From NCBI RefSeq assembly GCF_026460945.1, contig NZ_JAOVZV010000003.1:248001-312000 (forward strand): a stretch of DNA of 64,000 nucleotides. The letters are read 5' to 3'. Position numbers and translations under genes: made by a program. The first letter of the stretch is position 1, and each line of letters begins with the position of its first letter. A model generated the notes under the pieces. The model did not search any database. It worked only from the letters and a program-made list of their open reading frames with translations, and was not told where the DNA came from. The stretch comes from Chryseobacterium luquanense. GTDB taxonomy: Bacteria; Bacteroidota; Bacteroidia; Flavobacteriales; Weeksellaceae. Of the stretch, positions 16,655 through 23,133 are shown in pieces.

Positions 16655-17200
16655 TTACTGCAAAATCTCTCTCAAAATTTTCGCAGCATTGTAAGCATCG
16701 TCTGCTCCGCTGTGATGGTTTCCATCAAAATCCATATTCATAGCTTTAAGAGCTCTTTTTAAACCCATCATTTTGTAAAGTCCATTATAGGCTTTGAACT
16801 GATGCATAATGTTAATATAATTTTCTGAAAAAGGATTTTCGATGCCGAGATAATCACATTGTTCCATGATCTGCTCTTTATCAAAATTTCCAAAACCTGC
16901 CCAGGTAAGCAAAGTTGAGTCATAATCATCCCGTATTTTCTCACAGGCTTCCTCGAAATGAATTCCTTTTTCTTCTATCAGTTTTGGAGTTATTCCTGTC
17001 AGATCTGTACAAAATTTGTTTATTTTAGACCTTTCCGGAATGACGTAAATGCTTTGTTTCTTGGAAATTGCTTTTGTTGTTCTGTTTAATTCGCAAATTC
17101 CTATTTCTATAATATCTACTTTTTGCCCAATGGGAATTCTGTCGTTTTCCCAACAAGTAGCTTCTAAGTCGACGATTAATATTTGATTTGTTGTTTTCAT
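16655..17200 (-). CDS. ERI-1-like DEDDh 3'-5' exonuclease, paralogue
   Basis: This 181-residue tandem paralogue of the next gene has DLEATCW, the middle Asp in GFGNFDKEQI, and HHSGADDA near the end, so all four acidic ligands and the His are present. The two copies are far from identical, so the duplication is old or each was recruited separately. Promoter S4 is about 110 nt upstream. A role in trimming tRNA or Y-RNA 3' ends is inferred from family and location. Confidence 0.9.
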   Translation of the reverse strand: MKTTNQILIVDLEATCWENDRIPIGQKVDIIEIGICELNRTTKAISKKQSIYVIPERSKINKFCTDLTGITPKLIEEKGIHFEEACEKIRDDYDSTLLTWAGFGNFDKEQIMEQCDYLGIENPFSENYINIMHQFKAYNGLYKMMGLKRALKAMNMDFDGNHHSGADDAYNAAKILREILQ

Positions 17201-17307
17201 TTTAATTATTTTATTCTACATATTTTTCATTCATCTGCATTCGATTTACTATATTGTAGGAGAAAGTGGGAAGAAATACCCTAAAGAAGAACTGCTGCTA
17301 AAGCTCT

Positions 17308-17345
17308 GCAAAGATAAAACCACCAGTACGCATTCTATTTACGCA
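17308..17345 (-). promoter_or_regulatory. Promoter with shared bipartite operator, site S4
   Basis: On the minus strand TGCGTA-AATAGAA-TGCGTA (17327-17345) lies 10 nt upstream of TATCTTTGC (17308-17316). It drives the two exonuclease genes. Here the half-sites are a direct repeat, whereas at S3 they form an inverted repeat. Confidence 0.75.
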
Positions 17346-17361
17346 GTAAAAAAATAATTTC

Positions 17362-17390
17362 GAAAAAGCTCCCCGAAAGGAGCATTTTTA
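17362..17390 (-). terminator. Terminator after the phosphoesterase gene
   Basis: On the minus strand GCTCC-TTTCG-GGGAGC followed by TTTTT, overlapping the end of the phosphoesterase stop region. It separates that transcript from promoter S4. Confidence 0.8.
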
Positions 17391-17951
17391 GTTTCTTGCA
17401 GCAAAAGGTGGTGACCATTTTTTTGCTTTCATCAATTCCTTGACTTCCTCGTAAGAAATCGGATAAAAATTGTGACAATCGACTCCAACGTCAATGCTTA
17501 AAGCGTTTTCATCATCCGGCAATGTTCCGTGGGAATGACCGTAGAGTTGCCAAATTCCACGGTGTGAGCCATTCCAGGTACGCATGGCGTAATGAAAAAG
17601 AATGATTTTTTGTTTGCCATTGCTGTTATCCGGTTCATCAATTTTCAATTCATGGTAATCTCTTATGGAAGCAAATCTTTTAGGATAAGTTAAAGCTGCA
17701 CCTTCATGATTACCTTTTATCAAGTGAATATTTCCATTTAATCTGTCTAAAATTTCTTTGGTAAAGTCTGGTTTTCCCAAACTCATATCTCCTAAATAAT
17801 ACACTGTATCGCCGTCTGCAATCTTTTCATTCCATCTTTTAATGAGCTCTTCATTCATGTGTTCCAAAGACTCAAAAGGTCTTTCGGAAAATTTTATAAT
17901 GTTTTCGTGACCAAAATGATGGTCTGCTGTGAAAAATATATTTGGTTTCAT
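17388..17951 (-). CDS. Calcineurin-like metallophosphoesterase
   Basis: This 187-residue enzyme has the full motif set: DHHFGHENI (10-18), GDMSLG (about 54), GNHE (about 79), a late His in LFHYAM, and GHSHG (about 138). The family is small, with no accessory domain, close to phage and bacterial metallophosphoesterases. In RNA repair gene clusters such enzymes are thought to remove terminal or cyclic phosphates before ligation. The RNA ligase gene is about 310 nt upstream on the same strand. The substrate is inferred from context only. Confidence 0.85.
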   Translation of the reverse strand: MKPNIFFTADHHFGHENIIKFSERPFESLEHMNEELIKRWNEKIADGDTVYYLGDMSLGKPDFTKEILDRLNGNIHLIKGNHEGAALTYPKRFASIRDYHELKIDEPDNSNGKQKIILFHYAMRTWNGSHRGIWQLYGHSHGTLPDDENALSIDVGVDCHNFYPISYEEVKELMKAKKWSPPFAARN

Positions 17952-18262
17952 TTTTTTTGATTGTCATTTTAACTACAAAAATTACGTTATGTTTGTCATT
18001 CTGAAAGAATCTAGACTGCATTTTAAAATCATTATTTTACAAAATTGCTTAGATCCCTACGGGATGACAAAGTGCGCGTTTAATGATAATTATTAAAGTT
18101 TTTGTAGTTTTAGTTTAACAAATATTTCATTAAGATTATTATTTCTACAAACCTTGCTAAGATCCCAACGGAATGGCAAAGTGAGCGTTTAACAAATAAA
18201 CTTTTGCGATCTTTGTTGTTCAAATAAACTTATAAAAAAGTTTCGATAATAAATTACCGAAA
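17952..18262. other. Intergenic region with two repeat units
   Basis: No gene is seen. Two imperfect direct copies of a GCTWAGATCCCNACGGNATG unit occur at 18045-18083 and 18153-18193, each followed by CAAAGTGNGCGTTTAA. They resemble the hairpin at 12903-12964. Confidence 0.6.
18045..18193. repeat. Pair of imperfect direct repeats
   Basis: The two units at 18045-18083 and 18153-18193 match over about 40 nt with few changes. Both contain TAGATCCC or AAGATCCC and then GTTTAA. They lie between the RNA ligase and phosphoesterase genes and do not look coding. Confidence 0.65.
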
Positions 18263-19276
18263 TTATACTTTCAGAGTCATCAACTCTACTTTTACAACGT
18301 CAATGACTAAAGAATTCAACTTTTTGTTGATCCTTTTCTGTTCTTCTTTTTCTATGGTTGTGAAAACTTTCGGGAAATCTTTTTCAAAATCCTCCAAAAT
18401 ATCCTTTGAAAAAAGACCGATGACTTTCCCAATCATTTTGGGCTCAAATTCACCAATCTTGCTAACAACATTATTCAATCGATTTGCAGTTGCATACTTT
18501 TGGATTTCATCCCAAATATTCTGAGCATTTTCACTGAAATGAACCTCCTTTTGAGCAGGTCTGTCTTTTCTAACCATTTTAGATTTCTCAGTCCACTTTT
18601 CATTTTTATTTTTCAAAATGACTCTTGAGCCGTTTCCAAAATATTTGGTTTTCAAAGCCTTAACGATAGTTCCTTCACACATATTATTTTCAATTTCAGG
18701 GAATCCCAACCAAGCCGGAATTTTAGAATCGAAAACATTGGGAAACTTCAAAGCCTCATCTAAAATCCCTTGAAATATAATTTTTGCATAGAAAAATCCG
18801 GTTTCCTCAAAAATTTGGTTCACCAAATCAGTATCCAAATAAGTAGTACTGTTCAACTTAATGTCGAATGCGTAAAATTCGTTGTGAGGCGCATATTCAA
18901 CACCTTTTTGAACTTTTATCGCATCTTTTACGGGTTCTACTTCTTTATGTTTGTAACCGCCACCGAACAATTCACCGTAGATCACTACAGTTTCCAAATC
19001 CGGATGGATCGTTTTCACTTTTCCGAACAAATCAATTACGTTTTTCCTGTAACGTTCCAACATTTGATGGGCATTATAGAATTTCTCATCCTTCCCGATG
19101 AAAGCGGTTCTTTTGGCAATTTTAATCTCCTTTCCATCGGTAAAGAAAGAGAAATTAGCACCGTGAACCTTCTCCTGCACGATGAAAACCTCGTCCCCAA
19201 AACCCTGCAACCTGATCTGATCGATCACGCGGGTTTGGTAAGCATTTTCTATAGAGTTATATGTTTTAAAAATCAT
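18263..19276 (-). CDS. Rnl2-family RNA ligase
   Basis: This 337-residue protein shows the nucleotidyltransferase motifs of T4 Rnl2-type ligases. Motif I is EKVHGAN with the adenylated Lys36; motif III is VVIYGELFGGGY, IIIa is FYAFDIK, IV is CEGTIVKAL and V is VILKNKNEKW. The last 90 residues match the small helical C-terminal domain of Rnl2. Such ligases seal 3'-OH/5'-phosphate nicks in duplex RNA, such as cut tRNA anticodon loops. It follows the broken cREC gene by 11 nt and lies in one run with the ATP-grasp, YkuK and tRNA array. Confidence 0.92.
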   Translation of the reverse strand: MIFKTYNSIENAYQTRVIDQIRLQGFGDEVFIVQEKVHGANFSFFTDGKEIKIAKRTAFIGKDEKFYNAHQMLERYRKNVIDLFGKVKTIHPDLETVVIYGELFGGGYKHKEVEPVKDAIKVQKGVEYAPHNEFYAFDIKLNSTTYLDTDLVNQIFEETGFFYAKIIFQGILDEALKFPNVFDSKIPAWLGFPEIENNMCEGTIVKALKTKYFGNGSRVILKNKNEKWTEKSKMVRKDRPAQKEVHFSENAQNIWDEIQKYATANRLNNVVSKIGEFEPKMIGKVIGLFSKDILEDFEKDFPKVFTTIEKEEQKRINKKLNSLVIDVVKVELMTLKV

Positions 19277-19287
19277 TTTTTTAGTTT

Positions 19288-19659
19288 TTAATAGTTTTTG
19301 AAATTTTTTAAAAAGCTTTCAATGTTTTCCTTTCCAACCGGATTCATGGAGTGACAGTAGAATTTTGGTAAGTCTAAATAGTTATCCATACAATATTCTA
19401 CCAACTATTTTGCACAATCGTAACCTGTTTTTTCAATAAATTCCTGAGAATTTGGTTCTAAATAATGTTCATCAGCAAGGTCGTGGTCAAAAGAAATCAT
19501 TTCCGGAAGTCCTTTTTCTAAAATCCTGTTGACAAACTGTTCGTAATTTCGAACGATATGCCAGTCTTTTCTGAGGAAAATATCCTGTTTTGTATAATGA
19601 TATGCCTCAATAGGATATCTTATATCATCCAGAAATAATAATCTTTTTGTTAGTTCCAT
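19288..19659 (-). pseudogene. cREC (cyclic-phosphate processing receiver) protein, nonsense-mutated
   Basis: The first 84 codons encode a receiver-like domain (RLLFLDDIRYP, then ISFDHDLAD). The frame then meets TAG at 19405-19407. It reads on without a frameshift for 38 more codons (LVEYCMDNYLDLP, HSMNPVGKENIESFL) to TAA at 19288. The downstream part is the expected end of this family, where NPVGKENI is typical. The stop falls where a Trp (TGG) is common, so a single G-to-A change explains it. I recall the cREC family from RNA repair systems, where it accompanies ligases and ATP-grasp proteins. Readthrough cannot be excluded. Confidence 0.75.
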
Positions 19660-19670
19660 TGCTTTATTTT

Positions 19671-20446
19671 TTAATTGGAAAAGTAAATATTCAATGCTTT
19701 GATAATACTTTTCACGTTGGTGTTTGGATAAAATCCGGAACTGTTGATACAGTTTATTTCAACAATTTTCCAGCCTTCATCCGTTAAACAAACATCCATT
19801 ACAAAGGCTTCTTCAAGATTGAAAAGCTCAATCATTTCATTGGCGAAATTCAATCCGTCTTCTGATACGTTTTCTTCGAAAGAGCATTATCATTAAATTT
19901 ATAATATCCTGCATCGATGATTTGTCCACCAACAATCCAAAGTCTTGCTTCTTTAATTGTTCGTTTTGCTTCAGAAATCTGAACCAAAGAATCTTCTGTA
20001 ATTCTATTGGATCTACTTTCCAGTGATTCAAAAACGAAGTCTTTCTATTCTGTTTCGTTGAAAACTTTTCCGGTGAAAATTTTCGCTTCATTGTAAGGTT
20101 TAATGAATTTTAGTTCATCCATTTTCCAAATCAATTCTTCTGAAATCTTGTGAACAGAAACTTTGTGATTCAAAAGGTTTTCACCATAATATTTGGAATA
20201 TACTTCATACAGGTGATTTCCTCCGTAAAAAGAACCGGGAAACCAATCGGTATTTTGTTTTGCTAATCTTGCAATAGTCACCGAGCCGTACACGAAAACA
20301 TCTTTTCTATCTGTTTCGAAATCTATTTTTTCTGCAGTTGGCGGAATATTAATTACATGATAATCAACACTTAACTCTTCCAAGGCATCAAAAATTTTGT
20401 AATGATCGGGATCTAAATACACATTAGCCTGAACTAAAAAATACAT
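19671..20446 (-). pseudogene. R2K-clade ATP-grasp protein (DUF4343-like), broken by a stop and a frameshift
   Basis: The intact protein would have about 258 residues, starting MYFLVQANVYLDPDHYKIFD and ending with INCINSSGFYPN and YFSN. The first 133 codons are open, then TAG at 20045-20047 interrupts (FNETE stop KDFVFESLES). The same frame continues to about 19880, where one base is missing in a T-run (CTTTCG for an expected CTTTTCG). The +1 reading then gives FEENVSEDGLNFANEMIE to the end. ATP-grasp features such as EARLWIVGG and DVCLTDEGWKIVEIN are clear. R2K-clade proteins are associated with RNA ligases. Two lesions make a functional product unlikely. Confidence 0.75.
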
Positions 20447-20555
20447 GGTTATTAGTTTTTTAAGGTTTATTTATTTTTTGATGGAAGTTAGAAGCTGGAT
20501 GTAGGAAGTTATCTTATGTTTTTAAAAAGCTTCTCACATCCCGCTTCCCGCTTTC

Positions 20556-21041
20556 TTACACCATCATATCAGCACAATTGGAACTTGCAAAAGCGTAAGG
20601 TTTTGCTTTAAATATATAACCCATTCCCAGAATATATCCCATTGCGTCTTTCAAAGCGACGTTGGATTTGAAATCCGGATCGGTGTTAATGTCTGCGTGT
20701 ACCTCCATTTCCACATCATAAGTTTCCAGAATAGAGCAAATGGCGTAGGCGATTTCTACTGATTTGTTGACCTCGTTCAACATTCGCTCTTTGATACTGA
20801 TACTCTGTATTTCTCTTTCTTTTCTGATAAAGGTAAACGCTCCTTTTCCCTCACGAATAAAGACAACTGCCGTAGCATAATTAATGGCGTCACCATAAAC
20901 GTGGGAGTCTGAACCCACACACACTTTCAGTCGGTGTCCATTTGCCTGTTCGCGGATGATGGCTTCTTCTACCAGCTTTGTGATAGAGTTTTGGAAAATT
21001 TTTCCGGTCATGTTTTGCCATGTTTGTTGTTGCGTTTCCAT
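20556..21041 (-). CDS. YkuK-family RNase H-like protein (DUF458)
   Basis: This 161-residue protein has the DUF458/YkuK pattern: KVCVGSDSHVYGDAINYATAVVFI (first Asp), EVHADINTDP in the middle, and DAMGYILGMGYIFKAKPYAFASSNCADMMV at the C-terminus. These match the RNase H-like fold with Asp residues in the active-site positions. The biochemical activity of the family is unproven; a role in RNA processing is inferred from the fold and gene neighbours. It stands directly after the tRNA array on the same strand and is followed by the ATP-grasp, cREC and ligase genes. Confidence 0.85.
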   Translation of the reverse strand: METQQQTWQNMTGKIFQNSITKLVEEAIIREQANGHRLKVCVGSDSHVYGDAINYATAVVFIREGKGAFTFIRKEREIQSISIKERMLNEVNKSVEIAYAICSILETYDVEMEVHADINTDPDFKSNVALKDAMGYILGMGYIFKAKPYAFASSNCADMMV

Positions 21042-21154
21042 TTTTTCTACATGTTTAAGTTTTATACTTTTTATAATTCATAAATGATCATTGATAAATG
21101 ATTTTTACTTGCGGTTATTTTTCTAATTTCTAACCTCTGGTTTCTATTTTCTGT

Positions 21155-21226
21155 TGATTCATCAGGACTCGAACCTGAACAACAAGAGTCAAAGTCTTGT
21201 GTGCTGACCAATTACACTATGAATCA
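21155..21226 (-). tRNA. tRNA-Gln (TTG)
   Basis: Linear tRNA of 72 nt with a perfect acceptor TGATTCA/TGAATCA, a D-arm with GTGT...GCAC, anticodon arm CAAGA-CTTTGAC-TCTTG and a TTCGAGT T-loop. No CCA is encoded. It is the last tRNA before the YkuK gene. Confidence 0.9.
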
Positions 21227-21232
21227 GTTTTG

Positions 21233-21305
21233 TGGAACAGACAGGAATCGAACCTGTACCTCTAGTTTTTCAGACTAACGTGCAGACCTTCTACACCACT
21301 CTTCC
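21233..21305 (-). tRNA. tRNA-Phe (GAA), slightly degenerate
   Basis: Acceptor GGAAGAG/CTGTTCC with one mismatch, anticodon loop CTGAAAA, T-arm ACAGG TTCGATT CCTGT. The anticodon stem has one G-T pair. It is 6 nt from tRNA-Gln. Confidence 0.8.
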
Positions 21306-21328
21306 AAGTTTTTTTAAATATTTTTTTG

Positions 21329-21402
21329 TACGGAAAGAGGGATTCGAACCCCCAAAACCTTGAGCCTAAATCAAGTGTGTCTACCATTTCCACCATTCCC
21401 GC
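21329..21402 (-). tRNA. tRNA-Leu (TAG)-like, lacking the long variable arm
   Basis: The body is that of tRNA-Leu: GCGGGAA acceptor, GGTGGAAATGGTAGACAC D-region, anticodon arm CTTGA-TTTAGGC-TCAAG. The class II variable arm is replaced by about 5 nt (GTTTT), so the RNA is 74 nt rather than about 85. Leucyl-tRNA synthetases and tRNA-Leu geometry normally need that arm, so charging is doubtful. Confidence 0.75.
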
Positions 21403-21452
21403 AAGTTTTTATAAATGATAATTGATCAACTATCATTTATAAAATTAGGTCT

Positions 21453-21528
21453 GAGAAAAACTTGTCTATATTTATAAACTATGCCTATTATATTTGTAAA
21501 GATCTTCTGCGCTCGACAAACTTTTCTC
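21453..21528 (-). ncRNA. Conserved hairpin RNA e1
   Basis: A 14-pair terminal helix (GAGAAAAGTTTGTC with GACAAGTTTTTCTC) closes a loop that starts GAGCGCAGAAGATCTT. Three relatives (e2, e3, e4) keep TTTGTC, GCAGAAG and the paired GAC while the outer helix changes on both sides. It lies between tRNA-Glu and tRNA-Leu. Confidence 0.65.
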
Positions 21529-21545
21529 TTTTCTATTTAACCTAG

Positions 21546-21618
21546 TACTCTATAAGGGAATCGAACCCTTGTTTTCTGCTCGAAAGGCAGGCGTCCTGAA
21601 CCGTTAGACGAATAGAGC
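21546..21618 (-). tRNA. tRNA-Glu (TTC), copy 1
   Basis: Acceptor GCTCTAT/ATAGAGT, anticodon arm CCTGC-CTTTCGA-GCAGA with a mismatch at the outermost pair, T-arm AAGGG TTCGATT CCCTT. A second, different tRNA-Glu is at 22625-22697. Confidence 0.85.
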
Positions 21619-21639
21619 GTTTTTCTTGAGAGTTGTTAA

Positions 21640-21712
21640 TAGTCAATTTACTTCGTAGTCAATTTTTATATTCACTTGCGCAGCAAAATTCACTATTCAC
21701 ATTTCACTTTTT
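21640..21712. repeat. Short intergenic repeat, copy 1
   Basis: The stretch with GTCAATTT, ATTCACTT, CAAAATTCACTATTCACAT is repeated imperfectly at 22930-23005, between tRNA genes. It is AT-rich, and I see no gene in it. Confidence 0.5.
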
Positions 21713-21719
21713 TTGACCA

Positions 21720-21784
21720 TCTGACCAGGAATCGAACCTAAACAACAAGAGTACATTTCCTGCATGCTGCCATTACATTATCAG
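21720..21784 (-). tRNA. Degenerate tRNA-like gene (nominal anticodon TGT)
   Basis: A 65-nt element with acceptor CTGATAA/TGGTCAG (one mismatch), a shrunken D-arm, an anticodon stem CAGGA/TCTTG and loop AATGTAC. The universally conserved T33 is A here. The variable region and T-loop resemble the tRNA-Gln at 21155-21226, so it may be a decayed Gln copy. It is unlikely to work in translation. Confidence 0.55.
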
Positions 21785-21793
21785 CGGTGTTTG

Positions 21794-21877
21794 TGGAAGT
21801 AGTAGGATTCGAACCTACTCAGCAATGAAGCAACAGATTTACAGTCTGCCCCGACTCTCCAACTTCGGCGTAATTCC
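21794..21877 (-). tRNA. tRNA-Tyr (GTA)
   Basis: An 84-nt class II tRNA with acceptor GGAATTA/TACTTCC (one mismatch), anticodon loop CTGTAAA, a variable arm around TTGCTTCATTGCTGA, and a TTCGAAT T-loop. Confidence 0.85.
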
Positions 21878-21950
21878 GGATTTTGAAACTGGTTGATAGT
21901 TTTTAGATAACACATCTCTAACTTCTAACATCTAATTTCTCTTTTGTGAA

Positions 21951-22023
21951 GAAAAACAAAGCCTGTCATTATTTTTTTAGTTTGATATAAGAACTTCTAC
22001 GCTCGACAAACTTTTACTTTTTC
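21951..22023 (-). ncRNA. Conserved hairpin RNA e2
   Basis: Helix AAAG-TTTGTC paired with GACAGG-CTTT, extended by GAAAAA/TTTTTC. The loop starts GAGCGTAGAAGTTCTTATA and ends near TAATGA. It lies between tRNA-Cys-like and tRNA-Tyr. Confidence 0.65.
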
Positions 22024-22053
22024 TTCGGAACTAATCTCATTTTAGTTATTTGA

Positions 22054-22134
22054 GATGGTTATGGGATTCAAACCCACTCAGTTTTCACAACGGTTTTGCA
22101 GACCGCCCCGACTCTTCCACTTCGGCGAACCATC
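22054..22134 (-). tRNA. tRNA-Cys (GCA) anticodon on a Tyr-like body
   Basis: Perfect acceptor GATGGTT/AACCATC and anticodon arm CGGT-CTGCAAA-ACCG. The D-region GCCGAAGTGGAAGAGTCGGGGC and variable arm are close to those of the tRNA-Tyr at 21794-21877, whereas tRNA-Cys has a short variable loop. The T-loop is TTTGAAT, losing the conserved C56. It looks chimeric or diverged. Confidence 0.7.
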
Positions 22135-22212
22135 AAGTTCTATGAATAATAAGTAATTGGTAATGAGTAATTTTCCAACTCTTAATTTTTCATATTGAAA
22201 TTTTCATTAAAA

Positions 22213-22276
22213 AAATAAAGCCTGTCTTAATTTTTTGTTTGATATAAGAACTTCTGCGCTTTGACAAACTTTATTT
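22213..22276 (-). ncRNA. Conserved hairpin RNA e3
   Basis: Helix AAATAAAG-TTTGTC with GACAGG-CTTTATTT (14 pairs). The outer eight pairs differ from those of e1 and e2 on both strands, which is compensatory change. The loop starts AAAGCGCAGAAGTTCTTATA. Confidence 0.7.
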
Positions 22277-22365
22277 TCATTTAAAAAATTTATATTATGC
22301 TTAAAACCTCTATCTTCATTCATCCATCTTCCAACCTTTACCTATTAATTTTCATTTTTTGAGTT

Positions 22366-22433
22366 AAGAAAAAGCCTGTCTATATTGTGTTTTTGGCGTA
22401 AAGATCTTCTGCTCTCGACAAACCTTTTCTCTT
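22366..22433 (-). ncRNA. Conserved hairpin RNA e4
   Basis: Helix AAGAGAAAAGGTTTGTC with GACAGGCTTTTTCTT. The loop starts GAGAGCAGAAGATCTTTACG. It is the first of the four copies in transcription order, after tRNA-Asn. Confidence 0.65.
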
Positions 22434-22465
22434 CTCTTTTGAAACAATTAACATTTAGTTATTTG

Positions 22466-22537
22466 CGATTCCGGAAAGGCTTGAACTTTCAACTTCCGGT
22501 TTAACAGACCGGTGCTCTACCATTGAGCTACAGAATC
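22466..22537 (-). tRNA. tRNA-Asn (GTT)
   Basis: A 72-nt linear tRNA: acceptor GATTCTG/CGGAATC, D-arm GCTC...GAGC, anticodon arm CCGGT-CTGTTAA-ACCGG, T-arm GAAAG TTCAAGC CTTTC, discriminator G. Confidence 0.9.
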
Positions 22538-22545
22538 ATTTTTTG

Positions 22546-22619
22546 TAATTTCGGAAGGACTTGAACCTTCAACCTTCGGCTTATGAAACCGATACTCTAA
22601 CCTATTGAGCTACGAAATC
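22546..22619 (-). tRNA. tRNA with CAT anticodon (Met, or Ile after lysidine)
   Basis: Acceptor GATTTCG/CGAAATT, anticodon loop TTCATAA, T-arm GAAGG TTCAAGT CCTTC. The lack of initiator features rules out fMet. It cannot be decided by eye whether it is elongator Met or Ile2. Confidence 0.85.
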
Positions 22620-22624
22620 GTTTG

Positions 22625-22697
22625 CACTCCATAAAGGAATCGAACCCTTATTTACTGCTCGAAAGGCAGCCGTCCTAAACCATTAGACGAATGGAGC
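22625..22697 (-). tRNA. tRNA-Glu (TTC), copy 2
   Basis: Acceptor GCTCCAT/ATGGAGT, anticodon arm GCTGC-CTTTCGA-GCAGT, T-arm AAGGG TTCGATT CCTTT. It differs from copy 1 in every stem while keeping the pairing. Confidence 0.88.
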
Positions 22698-22703
22698 AAA
22701 TTG

Positions 22704-22775
22704 TCTGGAAAGCAAGATTCGAACTTGCGACCTCCCGCATCCAAGACGGGTAAACAACCACCGTTATCTTTCCAG
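22704..22775 (-). tRNA. tRNA-Pro (TGG)-like
   Basis: Perfect acceptor CTGGAAA/TTTCCAG, anticodon arm CCCGT-CTTGGAT-GCGGG, T-arm GCAAG TTCGAAT CTTGC. The D-region GATAACGGTGGTTGTTTA is unlike a normal tRNA-Pro and pairs poorly. The anticodon is Pro, but charging identity is uncertain. Confidence 0.75.
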
Positions 22776-22781
22776 TTTTAC

Positions 22782-22840
22782 AGATTCACTTCAGAATCCT
22801 TTTCCGAGAGACAGTCGGATCAGAAATTATCCATGAATCT
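22782..22840 (-). ncRNA. Small tRNA-like hairpin element
   Basis: A 7-bp terminal helix AGATTCA/TGAATCT encloses ATCC/GGAT and a hairpin CCGA-CTGTCTC-TCGG with a 7-nt loop. At 59 nt it could be a remnant tRNA lacking a T-arm. No relative was found in the window. Confidence 0.4.
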
Positions 22841-22844
22841 TTTG

Positions 22845-22918
22845 TAATTCTGAGAGGGATTGAACCTCTAACCTTCGGTTTAGAAAACCAACGCTCTATC
22901 CAATTGAGCTACAGAATT
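22845..22918 (-). tRNA. tRNA-Arg (TCT)
   Basis: Perfect acceptor AATTCTG/CAGAATT, D-arm GCTC...GAGC, anticodon arm TTGGT-TTTCTAA-ACCGA, T-arm AGAGG TTCAATC CCTCT, discriminator A. Confidence 0.9.
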
Positions 22919-22929
22919 TTGATTGTGTG

Positions 22930-23005
22930 AATAGTTGTCAATTCGCTTTACTTGTCAATTTTAATTCACTTACGAAGTAAAATTCACTATTAACCATTCA
23001 CATTT
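22930..23005. repeat. Short intergenic repeat, copy 2
   Basis: An imperfect copy of the AT-rich stretch at 21640-21712 (GTCAATTTTAATTCACTTAC, then AAATTCACTATT). Both copies are between tRNA genes. Confidence 0.5.
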
Positions 23006-23006
23006 T

Positions 23007-23079
23007 GGGTATCTCCGGGGATCGAACCCTGTTCTCCGGTTCCACAGACCGACGCTTTACCAAATAAGCTAAAGAAACC
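23007..23079 (-). tRNA. tRNA-His (GTG)-like
   Basis: Acceptor GGTTTCT/AGATACC with one mismatch, anticodon loop CTGTGGA, a T-stem with one mismatch, and C73. The base at -1 is T, so the G-1 that marks tRNA-His is not encoded. It is the first tRNA of the array in transcription order, just after a terminator hairpin. Confidence 0.75.
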
Positions 23080-23080
23080 A

Positions 23081-23111
23081 TAAAAAAAGCGCCTCTTTTT
23101 GGGAGGCGCTT
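23081..23111 (-). terminator. Strong terminator or attenuator before the tRNA array
   Basis: On the minus strand AAGCGCCTC-CCAAAAA-GAGGCGCTT is a perfect 9-bp GC-rich hairpin followed by TTTTT. It comes 22 nt after the stop of the 41-codon ORF and 1 nt before tRNA-His, so readthrough from the only visible upstream promoter would have to pass it. Confidence 0.85.
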
Positions 23112-23133
23112 CATATTTTGACGTATCAGTTCA

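Noticed and set aside
19405..20091. Treating the cREC and ATP-grasp pieces as separate short genes
   Set aside because: The fragments join into full family-length proteins once the TAG codons and one missing base are allowed for; the piece at 19837-20091 in another frame is a shadow.
21155..23079. Amber suppressor tRNA that could rescue the TAG-interrupted genes
   Set aside because: All 13 anticodons were read; none is CTA.
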